64,000 bases of DNA from Sarcocystis neurona (lineage: Eukaryota > Apicomplexa > Conoidasida > Eucoccidiorida > Sarcocystidae): the NCBI GenBank assembly GCA_000727475.1, contig KL647291.1, positions 4,350,828-4,414,827 of the forward strand. The letters run 5' to 3'. Below the pieces are notes generated by a model. That model saw nothing but the letters and a program-made list of their open reading frames with translations, was not told the origin of the DNA and ran no database searches. The position numbers were made by a program, and so were the translations under genes. The stretch's first letter is position 1, and every line of letters begins with the position of its first letter. Positions 24,101 to 36,301 of the stretch are shown piece by piece.

Positions 24101-26888
24101 CCACCACACGTAAGCCCATATCCTTAAGCGCATGTATATGGATCAGGCGTATCCCTACCTATTACGACGATACACGTACGCACACGAAGACTGATAAAAA
24201 TACAATCATTGGTACACTACTCGTCCCCACAAACAAACACAAATAAAAATATATTCAGTTAAACAGAAACATCCCGCTTTCATTGGTGCTGTGCAGACAG
24301 CGGAAATCCTGTTCCTCTGAATCTGCTACAAACACGCAGCAACAAAACTGATTACTTCCGCTGGTTCTTCCCTTCTCCTCTCTCCTTCCCAGCAAAACCG
24401 TATGACTGTCTCTTGTCCTTTTCTTCTACTCTCTGCTTTACAGCAAAAACGTAACAGCGCTTTTTCGCCACCTTCGCGAAGAAGCTTCCTGCTTCCTTCT
24501 CGGTCCCCTCTGCCTGATCAGAGAGCGCCTCTGCTGCTTGTCGTGAACTCCGCCTCCACTTTACTTCAAACACCTCTCCTCCTTTCCTCTTCCTTTTTGA
24601 TACCACGTCTTACTCTTCCTTTTCACCCGCTTGTCCTGGCCGTAGCAGCCCCCTGTTTTATGTGCCCCACACCAAAACGTTCTTCAACGTCATCACCCTG
24701 CTGTCTGTCAATCCTCGATTCTACGTACAGCTGCATACACATCCTTGTATATCCACAAGCGTACACTTCCCTAAGCGACGTAGCACAGACTCCTGCCTTC
24801 CACATGCACACACGTATTAAAAAATATACCCAAGCACATACATATGTATATACATATGTATATATATCTACGTGTACTCTCGCTGACCTACGTAGACGCA
24901 CACGTACATACAAATATATACATATACCAACGTGTGCCTACGTGCACTACACGCACAACTACGTTCTCTGTCTGCGTCTCCGCAGGTACGTGAATGCGTA
25001 GGAGCACACGTATATACGTGACATATGCAGTGTACGTGCGCGCAGATCCGGGGGGCAGAGACTGCCGTGTAGTTTTCCACGAGCATGTTTGATGCTTTTC
25101 ACCGTCAAGGAGCGAAGCTCTCCTAATCGTATGCTCTCCTCGATATATATTCATTGCACGTGTGACAGACAGGAGGCCACCTAAATGTTGACAGAGGAGC
25201 CTGGCGTGCACGCGTCCTATCCAGGGAAAAGTGCGCCTCGGCTTGCCAGCACCGCACGTGCTCTTTCTTCTGCATGCAGCTGCAGCGCTTTCAAGCGCAG
25301 GTGACCCGTTTTACGTCAGCCGACTGCCATAGCCATACAAACGCACACGAGCTCGTATTTACAGAGACTCGCTTCCCTTTACCTATTCGTCCCTATGAGA
25401 CAAGAAATACGTGTCCAACAAATAGCGGCACGTACGTAGGTATACAGGCATATACGAATCAGTGCGCCGTACATACAGAAATAACATGGGTACGCATCCA
25501 CACGTGGGGATCTGTGCCTGCAAGTCTATACGAACACATACACATATATACGCACACATGTCAGTATAATTACGGTACGCTAGGAACACGAACACATATC
25601 TATACGCATATGTGTATGTATGGATACTCATATATACATATGATATACATGTGTGTATATATGTATATGTAGGTATGTAGCAGAGTGCAGACGCGCGTAT
25701 ATGCGAGTGAGACGGCACGTCTGTATTGTATACGGCTAGCATATATTTACCTTCTACATTCTCAAGCACAAACACATACACGCCACCTCACACACATATA
25801 CATATACATGCCACCTCGCTCGTATATCTGTATGGTATGTAAGTAGCGTATATCTGCCGTTGTATTCCCACCCACATGTACACATATGGCTGAATCCATC
25901 ACAAAAATGTCCAGACGTGTCCACCACCACCCGAGCCTGCATCTTTCCATACGTGACAACGAATTCTGTACGTATGTGTGTACATAGTCGTCACGGTCGT
26001 CATATATATGTAAACCATCATATACTTAGAGAGCAAGCTCTATCTGCCAGATGCAAGAGCAACGTGCATGAAAGTAGCCAGGTGCTGCGGCCGGGTTGTT
26101 GTCACGCGTCAGCACCGACGCGTCGCACCCGCTGCTTGAGGTGGCTATGTACACAGACGCTTTTTCGAGAAGTCGCCACCCACTGCTCACTTCAGCCACG
26201 TAGGAAGACTTCTCTCTAAATATCTCTGCCCCCGTGCTGGTGCACGCAAACGAGGCCGGGGCGTGGAACTGCTGCTGCGATGCTGCTGCTGCGATGCTGC
26301 TGCTGCGATGCTGCTGCTGCGATGCTGCTCCTGGTTCGTTGCTGGTGCTGGAGCTGTTCTTCCTTCTGCTGCTGCACTGGTGGTGGCCGCTCCTGCTGCG
26401 CATCGCACCTGCTGCGCATCGCACCTGTTGCGCATCGCTTCTGCTGTTTTTCTCTGCAGCTTTTGCAGCTGTGTCGCTCCTGCCGCTGCCTCTGCTACGT
26501 TGCTCTTCCTGCTGTGTTTCTGGTGCTGTTTCTGCTGCGTCTGCTGCGCCGCGTTGGTGTTCGTCCTTCTGCAGCTGCTCCTGCTAACCCTGCGCTAAGT
26601 CTGCTGCTCGAGCGTACTGACAGCGCTGTCATCGATCCTTGGTCAGTTCTCTGCCAACATGCCTGCCGCCGCCGTTCCGTCTGCTGACTCTTGCTGCAGC
26701 CGCTTCGCGGGTCGCTGCCACTTTTCTTCTTCTGCTACTGCTGGCACGGCCGTTCGTTTCTCGCCGCGCTCCTCTTCAGCAACACGACATCTTCAGCACG
26801 TCCCTCCGCTGCTTCGGACGGGAGTGCTGCTCCTGGCGCTATTTACCGGGCAGTGTCTGCTTCTGTTGCTATCGCTTCTACGCTGGCG
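21121..26888. other. Intergenic: repeat-poor to about 23.25 kb, then CAG/AT/CTG-rich
   Basis: 21121-23250 continues the repeat-poor stretch without a recognisable gene. CAG triplets appear at 23280-23830, TA/CA/ACGTGT microsatellites at 24830-26030, and CTG/GCT triplets from 26260 into the 3' end of the next gene. Open frames here are short or low-complexity. Confidence 0.5.
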
Positions 26889-29102
26889 CTACGGCTGCGT
26901 GAGCAGCTCGTTGCCAGCCGCTGGTCCTGGTGGTCTTCCCGCTTCTGCCGCTGTTGCTGTTGAACCTGCCGCTTCCGCTGCGCTGGTTATGGCTGCGGCT
27001 CCTGCTGCTGTATCTGCGACGATGCCGGCTGCGGTCTGTCCTGCTGCTGCTGCTGTCGCTCGTGCCGCCTCGGTTTGCCCAACACGTGCTGCCGCTTCTG
27101 CTGCTGACAGAGCCGCTGTTTCTGCTGCGGTTGTTGCTGCTTGTGCCCCATACGGCACTTTCACGACATCAACGGAGGCACCTGGCACGTTCTCACACCG
27201 CAGTTCCTGCTTCCCCCCGGGACTGTCCCCACACCCTTCCGCGCTGGCATTTACACCTACCTGGATGGACGCTGACGCAGCAGAAATTTCGTCTCCTGCG
27301 GCTGCTTTTGCTGCAGCAACTGCTGGGAGGGTCGTGGCTGTTGACGGTGCTGCTGCTGCTGCCGGCGGCGCCGCGCGAGCTCCCGTTGCCACTGCGGGTG
27401 CGACTGCCGCTGCTCTTCCCCGTGCAGGCGACGTGGTTATTGCTGCTGCTGCTGCCGCACTTCTTCGTGTTGCCCCGGAGACATGTCCTGTTGGTTCTTT
27501 CCCATCTGTCGGCGCTGCGTCTACTCCGTGCCCTGCTGCTGCTGCTGCGGCGGCGTGGCCACCTGCGGAAGCAGGACGCTCGCCGGCGGCGTGTGCCCCA
27601 GCCCTGCCGGCGTGCCTGGAGCCCGGATGCCACGCAGCCGCTTCGTGCACATTGCTGCCGCCGCTCCGGGTTTCGTACTGCCGCTGCAGCTCGTGCTGCT
27701 GGGCTTCTTGCTGCTCCTTCTGTTGCTGCAGTGCCACGGCTTCGTAGCTGCGTCGGCGCCGGTCGCTGGTAGATGCTGCCGGCGTCGCTGCTGCTCCCCA
27801 GTCTGCGGCAGCAGCTGCTGCTTTTTCGGCAGCGGGTGTCCGTCTTGCTGCTGCTACTGCAGAGCCTCCTCCCCGAGTTCTGCGCGAATGGCCGACACCA
27901 CCTGCTGCTACTCCGCCGCCTCGCCTGCAGGACGATGAAGCACCAGCAGGACTTCTGCTGCTGCTGCTGCCGCTCTGGCTTCCACCTGCTGCAGTCATGC
28001 GCTGCTGGCCTGCCACGCATGCTTCCTCTGCTTCCTCCTCACGTCGCACGCGTGGGGTGCGGAGCTCGCTCTCTTCCACCACTGCTCCTCCTCCTCCCCC
28101 TCCTGCTCGAACTGCAGCTGCTCCCATTGTTTTACCTGCGTATCCTCCGCCTGCTGCTGCTGCTCCTGTGGCCCTGCTACTGCTGGTACCGGTGTGGGGT
28201 GATGTCCCTCCTGCCGACCCCGCCGCACGGGGTCTCCGTGACCGTTTGCTGCTGCCGTTGCTGCTGCTGCAGCTGCTTCGCGTTTCGACGGCAGCAGCCC
28301 CCTGTTCCTCCTTCTCGTGAGGAGCCCCTACTACTTCCCTGGCGTCAGAAAAGCCAGCAGCAGACGAAGCCCCGCCGGTGCTGCTGCTGCTAATGCGCTG
28401 TCGCTTAGCACTCCCCCCCCCTCCTCCTGCTGCGCCTGCTCCGCTGCTGCCGCTGAAATAGCTGTAGACAGGCTGGGCATAGTAGGCGTAGTAGCCGCTG
28501 CTGCGGTGCGTGGCTGCTGCATCGACGGCCGCATCTTCATCGTCGTCGTCTGCCGCCTGCAATTCCTCCTCTTCGTCCTTCTCTCGGCACTGCTGCTGCT
28601 GCTCCTGCTGCTGCTGCATCAACCCGCGCGCAGCTCCAGCAGCTCGGCATCCTGCCCCGGCGGCAGCACCGGCGGGGTGGCCCGGGGCAAACCCCACGTC
28701 GTCATCGACTCCCTGCTGTTGCCCCCCGTCCTGCTGACTTAGCGAGTAGCGCCGCTGCTGCAGCTCCGGCTGCCCCAGTGCTCCCGCTTCTCCTGCGGCT
28801 CCTGCGTCACCGGAAGAAGCAGACGCCTCGCACGCGAAGGGCCGCGTCAGCCAGTCAGCCGGCACGTAACTTGGACGCGACTCCCCACTGCCAGGCACTG
28901 CATCAGCAACAAACAAATCTGCCGTCACTGCCGTGTCTGCGCTGCTGCTGGGACTGCTGCTGCTGCTGTTACCCCCCCGCGTGCTGCTGCTGCTGCTGCT
29001 TCCGTATGGATCTACGCAATCAGGAATGCACGCCTGATACTCAGGACCGATGCGCGGATGCGCGTGCCGCTGCCGCATCCACCGGCTCGCGTCGAACGGC
29101 AT
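26889..29102 (-). CDS. Large Ala/Ser/Gln-rich protein with an ELM2-like N-terminal motif
   Basis: An uninterrupted frame of 737 codons from the ATG at 29102; the frame is open to 29249, so a start 49 codons upstream or an upstream exon joined at the CGCTCAG just before this ATG is possible. Residues 1-30 read MPFDASRWMRQRHAHP, then RIGPEYQACIPDC. The core G-x-x-(Y/F)-Q-A-x-I-P is the opening signature of ELM2 domains, found in MTA/CoREST-type histone-deacetylase scaffolds and in plant MYB-like proteins (family knowledge). The rest is low complexity: Ser runs, Gln runs, an acidic stretch DDDDEDAAVD, a basic patch AKRQR and SKRSRR that could be nuclear signals, then a long Ala-rich tail. No SANT domain was seen. 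A nuclear scaffold role is inferred. Overlapping plus-strand frames are Ala/Leu/Cys shadows of the triplet repeats. Confidence 0.6.
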   Translation of the reverse strand: MPFDASRWMRQRHAHPRIGPEYQACIPDCVDPYGSSSSSSTRGGNSSSSSPSSSADTAVTADLFVADAVPGSGESRPSYVPADWLTRPFACEASASSGDAGAAGEAGALGQPELQQRRYSLSQQDGGQQQGVDDDVGFAPGHPAGAAAGAGCRAAGAARGLMQQQQEQQQQCREKDEEEELQAADDDDEDAAVDAAATHRSSGYYAYYAQPVYSYFSGSSGAGAAGGGGGSAKRQRISSSSTGGASSAAGFSDAREVVGAPHEKEEQGAAAVETRSSCSSSNGSSKRSRRPRAAGSAGGTSPHTGTSSSRATGAAAAGGGYAGKTMGAAAVRAGGGGGGAVVEESELRTPRVRREEEAEEACVAGQQRMTAAGGSQSGSSSSRSPAGASSSCRRGGGVAAGGVGHSRRTRGGGSAVAAARRTPAAEKAAAAAADWGAAATPAASTSDRRRRSYEAVALQQQKEQQEAQQHELQRQYETRSGGSNVHEAAAWHPGSRHAGRAGAHAAGERPASAGGHAAAAAAAGHGVDAAPTDGKEPTGHVSGATRRSAAAAAAITTSPARGRAAAVAPAVATGARAAPPAAAAAPSTATTLPAVAAAKAAAGDEISAASASIQVGVNASAEGCGDSPGGKQELRCENVPGASVDVVKVPYGAQAATTAAETAALSAAEAAARVGQTEAARATAAAAGQTAAGIVADTAAGAAAITSAAEAAGSTATAAEAGRPPGPAAGNELLTQP

Positions 29103-29269
29103 CTCTGAGCGACGGCAGGGACAGACAGCAACGGCCTCGGCAACAGCAGAACTGCAGCAACAGCAGCAGCAGGAGCAGCACGGCGTGCGCAGCGGCGGCG
29201 AAAAACGCAGCCTCCCTCGGCCCACAGGCGCGGTACCAGCAGCACGCACAGCGTAGAGTCTAAAAACCT

Positions 29270-29660
29270 GCGTCGCTTCTTATGCGTATATACACACACA
29301 CACATACCTACGTATATGCTGCACGCACACACACCCCACACAGACACACACATATACATCAACCCACGCATAACTATATATAAGTATATATCTCTTTCTC
29401 TCTATATATACATATTATAACTATATCAGTCTCTCTCTCTACAGATATATATATATATATATACATACACATAACAATATATAACCATGTATGCTTTTCT
29501 CTCTGTATATACATATCACAACTATATCAGTCTCTCACTCTACATATATATATACACATATCTATATACAACTATATACATCTCTCTCTCTATATATATA
29601 TATATTACAACGGAATACGTGGCTCTCTCTCTGTATATATATATGCATAACAGCGCGCTC
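29270..29660. repeat. TA/CA/CT microsatellite block with a repeated ACTATATCAGTCTCTC element
   Basis: Upstream of the ELM2-like gene, (CA)n, (TA)n and (TC)n runs alternate. A unit of about 100 bases containing CTATATCAGTCTCTC occurs at 29421 and 29522, and the same core recurs at 30942. Confidence 0.75.
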
Positions 29661-32560
29661 AGACGATGAAGGAGAGAGGGAAAGAAAGCGTGGAAAGTAA
29701 AAGCAAGTGAAGCAGCAGCACCGGCAACCGGGTGGGGATAACGCAGCAGCAGCCGTTCTGCATGCAGCAGCTGCCGAGGGAAGAGGCGGGCAGCAGCCGG
29801 AGGCGCAGAGGACGGGAAGAAGCTCCGGGCAACCAGGCAGCCGCTTCTACACGTGTTGAGTTTCTGTACAGAAGAAGGCATGAGGAAGAAGGAGACACGT
29901 GTAGACCGCCGAGGGGGGAAGACGCATGCGGGTGTGTGCCACAGCAGTGTCTGTGCGTGGAAGAGGAACTCTGGACGACCAAAAACAAACTGCAAAGAAA
30001 ACGCAAATAACTACGTACGTCTGCGTTCTCAGAAATACTTCTTCACACTACACATATACCTATAAATGTACACACACACATCTATATGCACCGGTGAATC
30101 GGGCTGCATTATATCTTCCTGTCTGCATGCGTATGTGTGTAAACACAAGCATCAATGTACAGCTTTACAGAGTTGTTGCTTCACATATGTACACATATAC
30201 TTGTCGAGGTACAACTTTACATAAATTCCCTACACATACACATATATATATATATATATATATAGGCAGACGTGTATGTGCTTGTAAGTGTACACCAGTA
30301 TACATAGGTTCGCGTACACCCATATATATACGTAGTATAAATAGGCGTATCGATACGTAGTAATTCGCATACATATGTCCTCTTTATAATACAAATGTGG
30401 AACACGGATCTACCCCTATACAAGCGTACGCACGTATTAATTAATGTGTCCCAGTTGACGACATTGACATACTCGTATGTGTCAATAAGCAGGCACACGT
30501 ACATATACGCTTGTATCCGATACTTTCCACACTAACTAAGAAGCACACATCTCTGTGTGTATTCGTTTCCTCTTTCTCAAGTGATTTTGGGAGGAGAGGA
30601 ACAGCGGACGACTGACTGGCGGATTTCCCCCGGGGTGGACAAGGCAAAGCGACGGCAGTGCCGCTAGACACACGCACACCGGGGGAGAGGGGGAGGAGAG
30701 CAGCAACATCGAAGAGGCGAGCAACGGCGGGCAGATGGGAGAGGCAGCGCGGAAGAAACGGAACGACCGCTGCAAGAGGCGGCAATAATTGTAGGGCCTT
30801 TTTTACTGATGAAGTGGGAGGAAAGTTTTACCCAAGGAGGACCAAAACGGAAGAAGGGGCGGGGCGGGTGATGGTGGGGGCTCGGGGGCGGGTGGTGGTG
30901 TGTAGGTGCAGTAATCTCGGATATACACAGACAGACAGACACTATATCAGTCTCTCTCTCTCTGTGTGTATTTCTCCCATGGCGCGGAGAAGTTTTACCT
31001 GCAGAAAAAGGGCTAATCGACAGATATTGACACACACCATCAGCGTCTATGCATGCATATGTATGAATATCTACTACCCTGTAGGGCGGAGAAATTTCAC
31101 CTGCAGAAGAGCGCCGTGTCCGCAGATGTGCGCTAGTGGTTCAATCTCTGTGTGCGCATGTATTCTAACGCGGAGAAACTTTATCTGCAGGGACAAAAGG
31201 GAGACGGCGGAGAGAGGGCGGCAGGAAGGAGGGGAAAAAACTCAAAAGAAGAGGCAGGACTCAAGTAGAAGGGAAAGGACTGAGACAAAAGCACGGCAGA
31301 AGGGAGCAACACACAACAAATCGAGTGAGTGGTACGTACTGCGGAGGAAAGCGAAAAATTCCTTCTGGCCAGTAGGGGAGTGAAGAAGACTGTTGTCACA
31401 CAACAGACAGAACGTCGTGGCGGGTGGTAAGGAAGAAGACTTGGCAGAGGAAATACCTTTCTGTACGGGCACAGACGCCGCCGAAACGACGGAAGGAGGA
31501 AAGTAGCCGTAGGCGTGGAAACACGGCGACACCCGAAGTTCAGGAGAAGAAATTTCCACACCTGCATGCAGAAAGCACTTCTTTCCACGTCAAGTCGAAG
31601 ACTCGGCAGCTACTTTTTTGAAGAGCATGCGTCTTCTCCGTCCGCTGTAAACCGACAGCCACTGCCCCGGCGCGAAGAAGAAAGAAGAGAAACACACGCA
31701 GGGAAGCCGCTGCTGTGCCGCTGAAGCTCGTCGTACTACTTCCGCTGGTGCCCTCCCTGCCTCTGCTGCCGTCAACAAGCAATTCTGTGCTGATGTCGAT
31801 GATACGGCTGCACCTCCATATGCTGCTTGTACTGTTGTTAGCGATCCTCGTACCGCTGATGCATTTCAAACACCGTTGCTACCACCACTGCAGTACCCGT
31901 ATCGGCTTTGTACCTGCTGGTAACGCTCCTGTTGCTGCTGCCGGTGCTGCTGCTGCTGCGGCCGACGACGCTGTGCGCTGCCTCCTTCTGCTTTGTTGCT
32001 GCTGCGCGTTTTCCTGTGAAATCAAAGGAGCATTCCACCCAAGAGTCGACGCGCACTGCAGGGAATCCGCTGCCAAGGGGAGAAGACCCACTGCGGACTC
32101 CTCTCTGCACGTGAGCGGCGCATTCCTTCTCCCTTTCGAGACAGACGCAGCTGCTTCGCCCCAATGCTACTCCAGCAGCAACACCGCAGCAACAGCAGCA
32201 GCTGTTCGAGAAGCCTGTAATTTTCATTGCAACAGGAAAAACGGTGGTGGTGATGAATGGGGGGTGTCGCCTTCCTCCGCACACAGCGGCGTACTGTGGC
32301 ACACTGGAGCGCGAGGCCCTACCCACCACCACCACCTGCCGCTCGACACCACCAGCTGCGCGGCTGTATCAGCTCGACGTGATGGTTTGCGTATGTTGAA
32401 CCGCTGTTTTGTTGTTCTATACGTATACACGTGTCTGTGATATCTGCGTGTGTGCATATAAGTCTGTAGCCGTTTCCGTATACATAGATATCTACGTAAA
32501 CGTATATATCTCTTTGGTGAGGTGAAGAGAGCGCTGTGCAGCTGCAGCAAAAGTGTGACA
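29661..32560. other. No recognised gene; purine-rich and low-complexity sequence with a small repeated motif
   Basis: The stretch is purine-rich on the plus strand at 29670-30000 and 30640-31350, with microsatellites at 30050-30500. A plus frame at 30658-31383 contains four in-frame copies of a nine-residue motif (see findings). A frame without ATG at about 31651-31926 looks moderately protein-like but has no splice context. Confidence 0.35.
30814..31190 (+). repeat. Four spaced copies of a GCGGAGAA-TTTnnCTGCAG motif
   Basis: Copies start at 30814 (degenerate), 30979, 31081 and 31165. All lie in the same frame of a 241-codon ORF and encode VGGKFYPRR, MARRSFTCR, VGRRNFTCR and LTRRNFICR. Spacing is 165, 102 and 84 bases. 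Whether this is coding or a decayed minisatellite is undecided. Confidence 0.5.
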
Positions 32561-34000
32561 GTAGCACTAGCGGGGAGAGCAGTGGTCACACAGAAGCAGC
32601 GCCTGTTACAGCAGCAACAAGAGCAGCGTGATGCCTCACGCGCATGCGCACATCAAGGGGGCTCCCCAAGCGACCCGCTTCCCGAGTCAAAGCAATTTGC
32701 GCGCGACTGCACGAGCAACCGCAGCAGCTGCGCAGCAAAGTCGCTACACAGAGGTAGCCACCAGGGAACGAGCAACAACAGCTGCAGCTGCCACAGGGAC
32801 AGTGCGAGCTGCCGCAGCAGCAGCAGCTATGAGCAGCTCGAGAGGTGACCAGCGGAGAAGCTGCTGTTGATGGACAGTGTGTTGCAATCGAAGCTGCGCT
32901 AGAAACGTAGCACCGTCAAGCAGAGAGCCGCAGAAGGAGCAGTGTGACACAGGCCCGGCAACCAGCAGCAGCCGCAGCGAGGGAGGTCACAGCGAAAGCA
33001 GCTGCGCAGAGCAACGGCAAACGCAGCAGCGCTTTCGCTAATGGCGACGGCAGACACGGCATGCAGCTGCAGCTCGTGCTGCCCGTGGCACTGCGCCGCT
33101 GCAGCCCGCGGCCCTTTCACCCGGGCCAAGAAGACGTGTGGCGACGACGGGCAACAACTCGTTCGTGCACGGGTTTTTCTTTGCTTCTGCTTATGTTGAA
33201 GAGAAAGGGACGCTTCAGTTGCATTCCTTTAGTCGAAACGTCAAGCCGCTATCAAGCCAGGGGGGTTGCCCTTTCCTGCAGGAAAAAGTGATTCTTTGTT
33301 GAACACAAGCCGCCGCAAGAGACCAGCGCTGCATCAACAAGGGCAGTAGCAGCAGCCATCCCGACACACCGGACACAGCAGCAGCAGCAGCAGCCAACAC
33401 ACGAGTCGCAGCGGCAGCGGAACGGCCACCAGCAGCAGCAGCAGGCAGCCCAAAACAGCCGCAAGACGAACAGCAGTACCTGCAACATCACACCAGCGAC
33501 TGCAACGAAGCCAGCAGCAGCAGGAGCAGCAGCAAACGCGGCTACAGCGCGCCAGCAGCAGCAGCAGTCAAGAAAGACGCGCATGCCACAGCCAAAGCAG
33601 CAGGAGCAGCAGTGACAGCCTCTGAGCACGTCGAGTGACTACACCACCGGCCGTACACACCCACACCAGCGACGGAAAAAGGAAGCACAGCAGCGGAAAA
33701 TCTGCAAGAAACGCCAGCTGATGCGACAGCGTCAAGAGACGCAGCCCCCGCGCTACAGCGCCACCTTTTTCTTCTCTTCTCCTCAGTCACGCCGTCTTGC
33801 CGGGACCACCGCGCAGGAGGCGGCAGCGGCAACAGCTGAAGCATCATACGCGGCAGCCACCGCAGCCGCAAAAGCGAAACCTGCAGTTGCCGCAACAGAA
33901 GGACCAGGAGGCGCAGCAACGACGAACCGTATCGGCGGCACCGACGTATGCTGAAGTCACAGCAACACCACCTGCCGCAACACCAGCAGCACCGATATCA
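32561..34000. repeat. CAG/GCA-triplet-rich region, no firm gene
   Basis: Low-complexity Gln/Ala frames occur on both strands. Two strong polypyrimidine plus CAG acceptor-like sites exist, one on the plus strand ending near 33787 and one on the minus strand near 33285, but no homologous coding follows either. Confidence 0.45.
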
Positions 34001-34017
34001 CTTCCCTACGTAGAATG

Positions 34018-34166
34018 ACGACGAGAACGGGCACCAGCAGCAGCAGCACCAGCGGTCCGCAGACTGCAACTCGAGGTCGTTAACATCAGTGCCTCGTCGC
34101 TGGACAGACGTTCTGCTTTCCACGAGCTGCTTGCACTTGACATGTATTTATTTATATAGATGCGTA
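34018..34166 (+). CDS. Candidate orphan exon, function unknown
   Basis: A frame open from just after a TGA at 34015-34017 to TAG near 34166 encodes an Ala-rich start, then VRRLQLEVVNISASSLDRR and SAFHELLALDMYLF. The second half has ordinary, non-repetitive composition. It lacks an ATG. GGTCCGCAG lies at the boundary of the complex part, and GTATTT could be a donor after CTTGACAT. I do not recognise the family. Low-confidence exon call. Confidence 0.22.
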
Positions 34167-34224
34167 CATCCAGAATATACATACACACACTTGTGTGTGT
34201 ATATATATGTATATACACGCATAC

Positions 34225-34455
34225 ATACGTACATATATCACGTCCAGTACGAGGGTTGGACCAAAAGAGGCCTTTGACACAGATTCCTCGTAGCTGAAGA
34301 AACTATTTGAGACGAAGTGCTTTCAGGTTACAGATATATGCGTATGTATTTGATACGCATATATGTATGTGTGTATATGTATAGGTGTACATACAAAAAC
34401 ATGTACAGATATATATAACGTCCCTCATGAGGTGTGGACTAAGAGCAGCAGCTTC
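34225..34455. repeat. Two-copy direct repeat about 180 bases apart
   Basis: TATATCACGTCC...GAGGGTTGGACCAAAAGAGG near 34235 and TATATAACGTCC...GAGGTGTGGACTAAGAGC near 34413 are similar and are both preceded by TA/CA microsatellite sequence. Confidence 0.6.
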
Positions 34456-34809
34456 AAAGGTGCACCCGCAAGGTTTCTGGGGTTCATGGGGAGGTTGAAG
34501 GCAGCAACAAGCAGCAGCAGCCAACAACGCTGAGACGGCATGGGCGCCAGGCCTCTAGGAGGAAGCAGCCGCGCGCGCTGCAGCAGAGACTGCCAGCAGC
34601 AGTGTCTGGAAGTGAGGGACCAGCAGCTGCAGCAGGGCTTCCGAACCGCAGCGGCGGCACGGCACCCACGCCCGCCGAACAGGCCGCTAGGGTTCTGTCT
34701 TCAGTTCTGCAATGCATGCGTACCAAGTTTGCGGCCGGAACCTGCATTCGTTCCTAATACGTCGCACCAGAAATATATGTCTGCGCGCTTGCAGAGACAC
34801 CAGGGCAGT

Positions 34810-36269
34810 CACGCGTAGCTATTCCTCCTAGCCGGGTGTACGTACACCCGAGGTGTGCGTGTGGGACCGAACGGTTGGCGTGCTCCTGAGGAAGAATACG
34901 CTCCCTTTTCTCTCTCTGTCTCTATCTATCTATCGAATATATATGTGAATATTCGAATGCGCGTATATATGTGTATACGCGTGATATACTGACACAGTCC
35001 TATACGGCAGCTACGTGTCTGCATATCACCTCAATGAATACATATATATACATAGATAGATATACGTCCGCGCATATAACTTGTATGTCTATACACATAT
35101 ATATGTTGATACGTAAATTTTTCGTTACTTTCTCGCTTTTTCTGTCCCCGTTTTTTTCGAGGACCGTGCGCGTCAAGACTCTGACCCGAGTGTTTGGTCC
35201 CCTTCTCCTTACACGTGCACCTACACATGCGCGGAAAATAGACGCGTGGCTGCTTCCTGTGTACGTGACCCGCGTTATACATCCACAGGGATACGTCTGG
35301 CGTTTTTCGGACGTCCACGTGTATCACCAATGCAAGGAGTTCCCTCTCTTTTTGTGGGGTCCTCCCCTCCCCCGCCCTCCCCGCATAATAAAAGTGTCTG
35401 TCTCGTCTGGACGTCTACAGACAACACATTTCTGTAGATATGCCGGTGTGGGCAGAAATTCGGCAGACGCGTTGGTCTGTGTTGTTGTTCCCCTCCCCCT
35501 TCGATCGTCGGGCGAGGCAATCCCTGCTGCTCGCTTCCCTTCTTCTCAGCTTTGGCGACTTCACACGCATGCGCGCGCGCGTGCGGCACTTCTTCTGCGA
35601 CGACCGCCGCAGCTGCAGGGGCCTCTGCACCAGAAGGCCGCTAGCTGGTCGCCGATCTATGCCTGTGCAGGTATTCGCAGGAACTCCTTCTACGTATATG
35701 TCCAGATATGTCCATATATGTCCATATATGTACATACATATACATACGTATATCAACTACATACATATATGTGTACTGGTGCACGTGGTTGCGGAAGTCG
35801 GGGCAGCGCTACTACAGAGAGACGAACGCCACATGCAGAGGACTGCATCGTAGTGCCGCACGTCTCTCCAGGGAGGTCCCCGATCGTCTGCATGTAGATA
35901 TGTGTCTGGGTCGTATATATTCACACACATATGTGTACACGTATAAATATTGACGTACATATATGTATGGCTGGGTCGTGATGCCCTCTGTTCCCCTCTC
36001 TGTATATAAATGCATGTGGATGATGAGGTCGGTGCTGAAGACTTCTCTGTAAGGACGTGCTGCTTGGCAGAGAGAAGAGGAAACCGCCGGAGAGGACTCC
36101 TCTGGCCGTCCACGGCCACCCACTTTCGTGGTCAGCACCACGGGCCCCTCCCCTTTATTCTTGAGCACTGCATGCGCGTCTCGTGTGTATGGAGAAGTGG
36201 CTTCTTGCCGAAGAAGAAAAAAATTTGAATTATACGGAGGGAACCGAACTTGTTATCAGCGAAACTTCC

Positions 36270-36301
<32 letters not shown>

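Noticed and set aside
24352..24606. 84-codon Lys/Glu-rich minus-strand frame with an internal repeat
   Set aside because: Arises from a duplicated pyrimidine-rich block (CCAGCAAAACCGTA / ACAGCAAAAACGTA); no homology recognised.
26659..27772. Long plus-strand Ala/Leu/Pro frames opposite the ELM2-like ORF
   Set aside because: Composition is that expected from reading CTG triplets. The minus strand has the longer, more varied frame with a recognisable motif.
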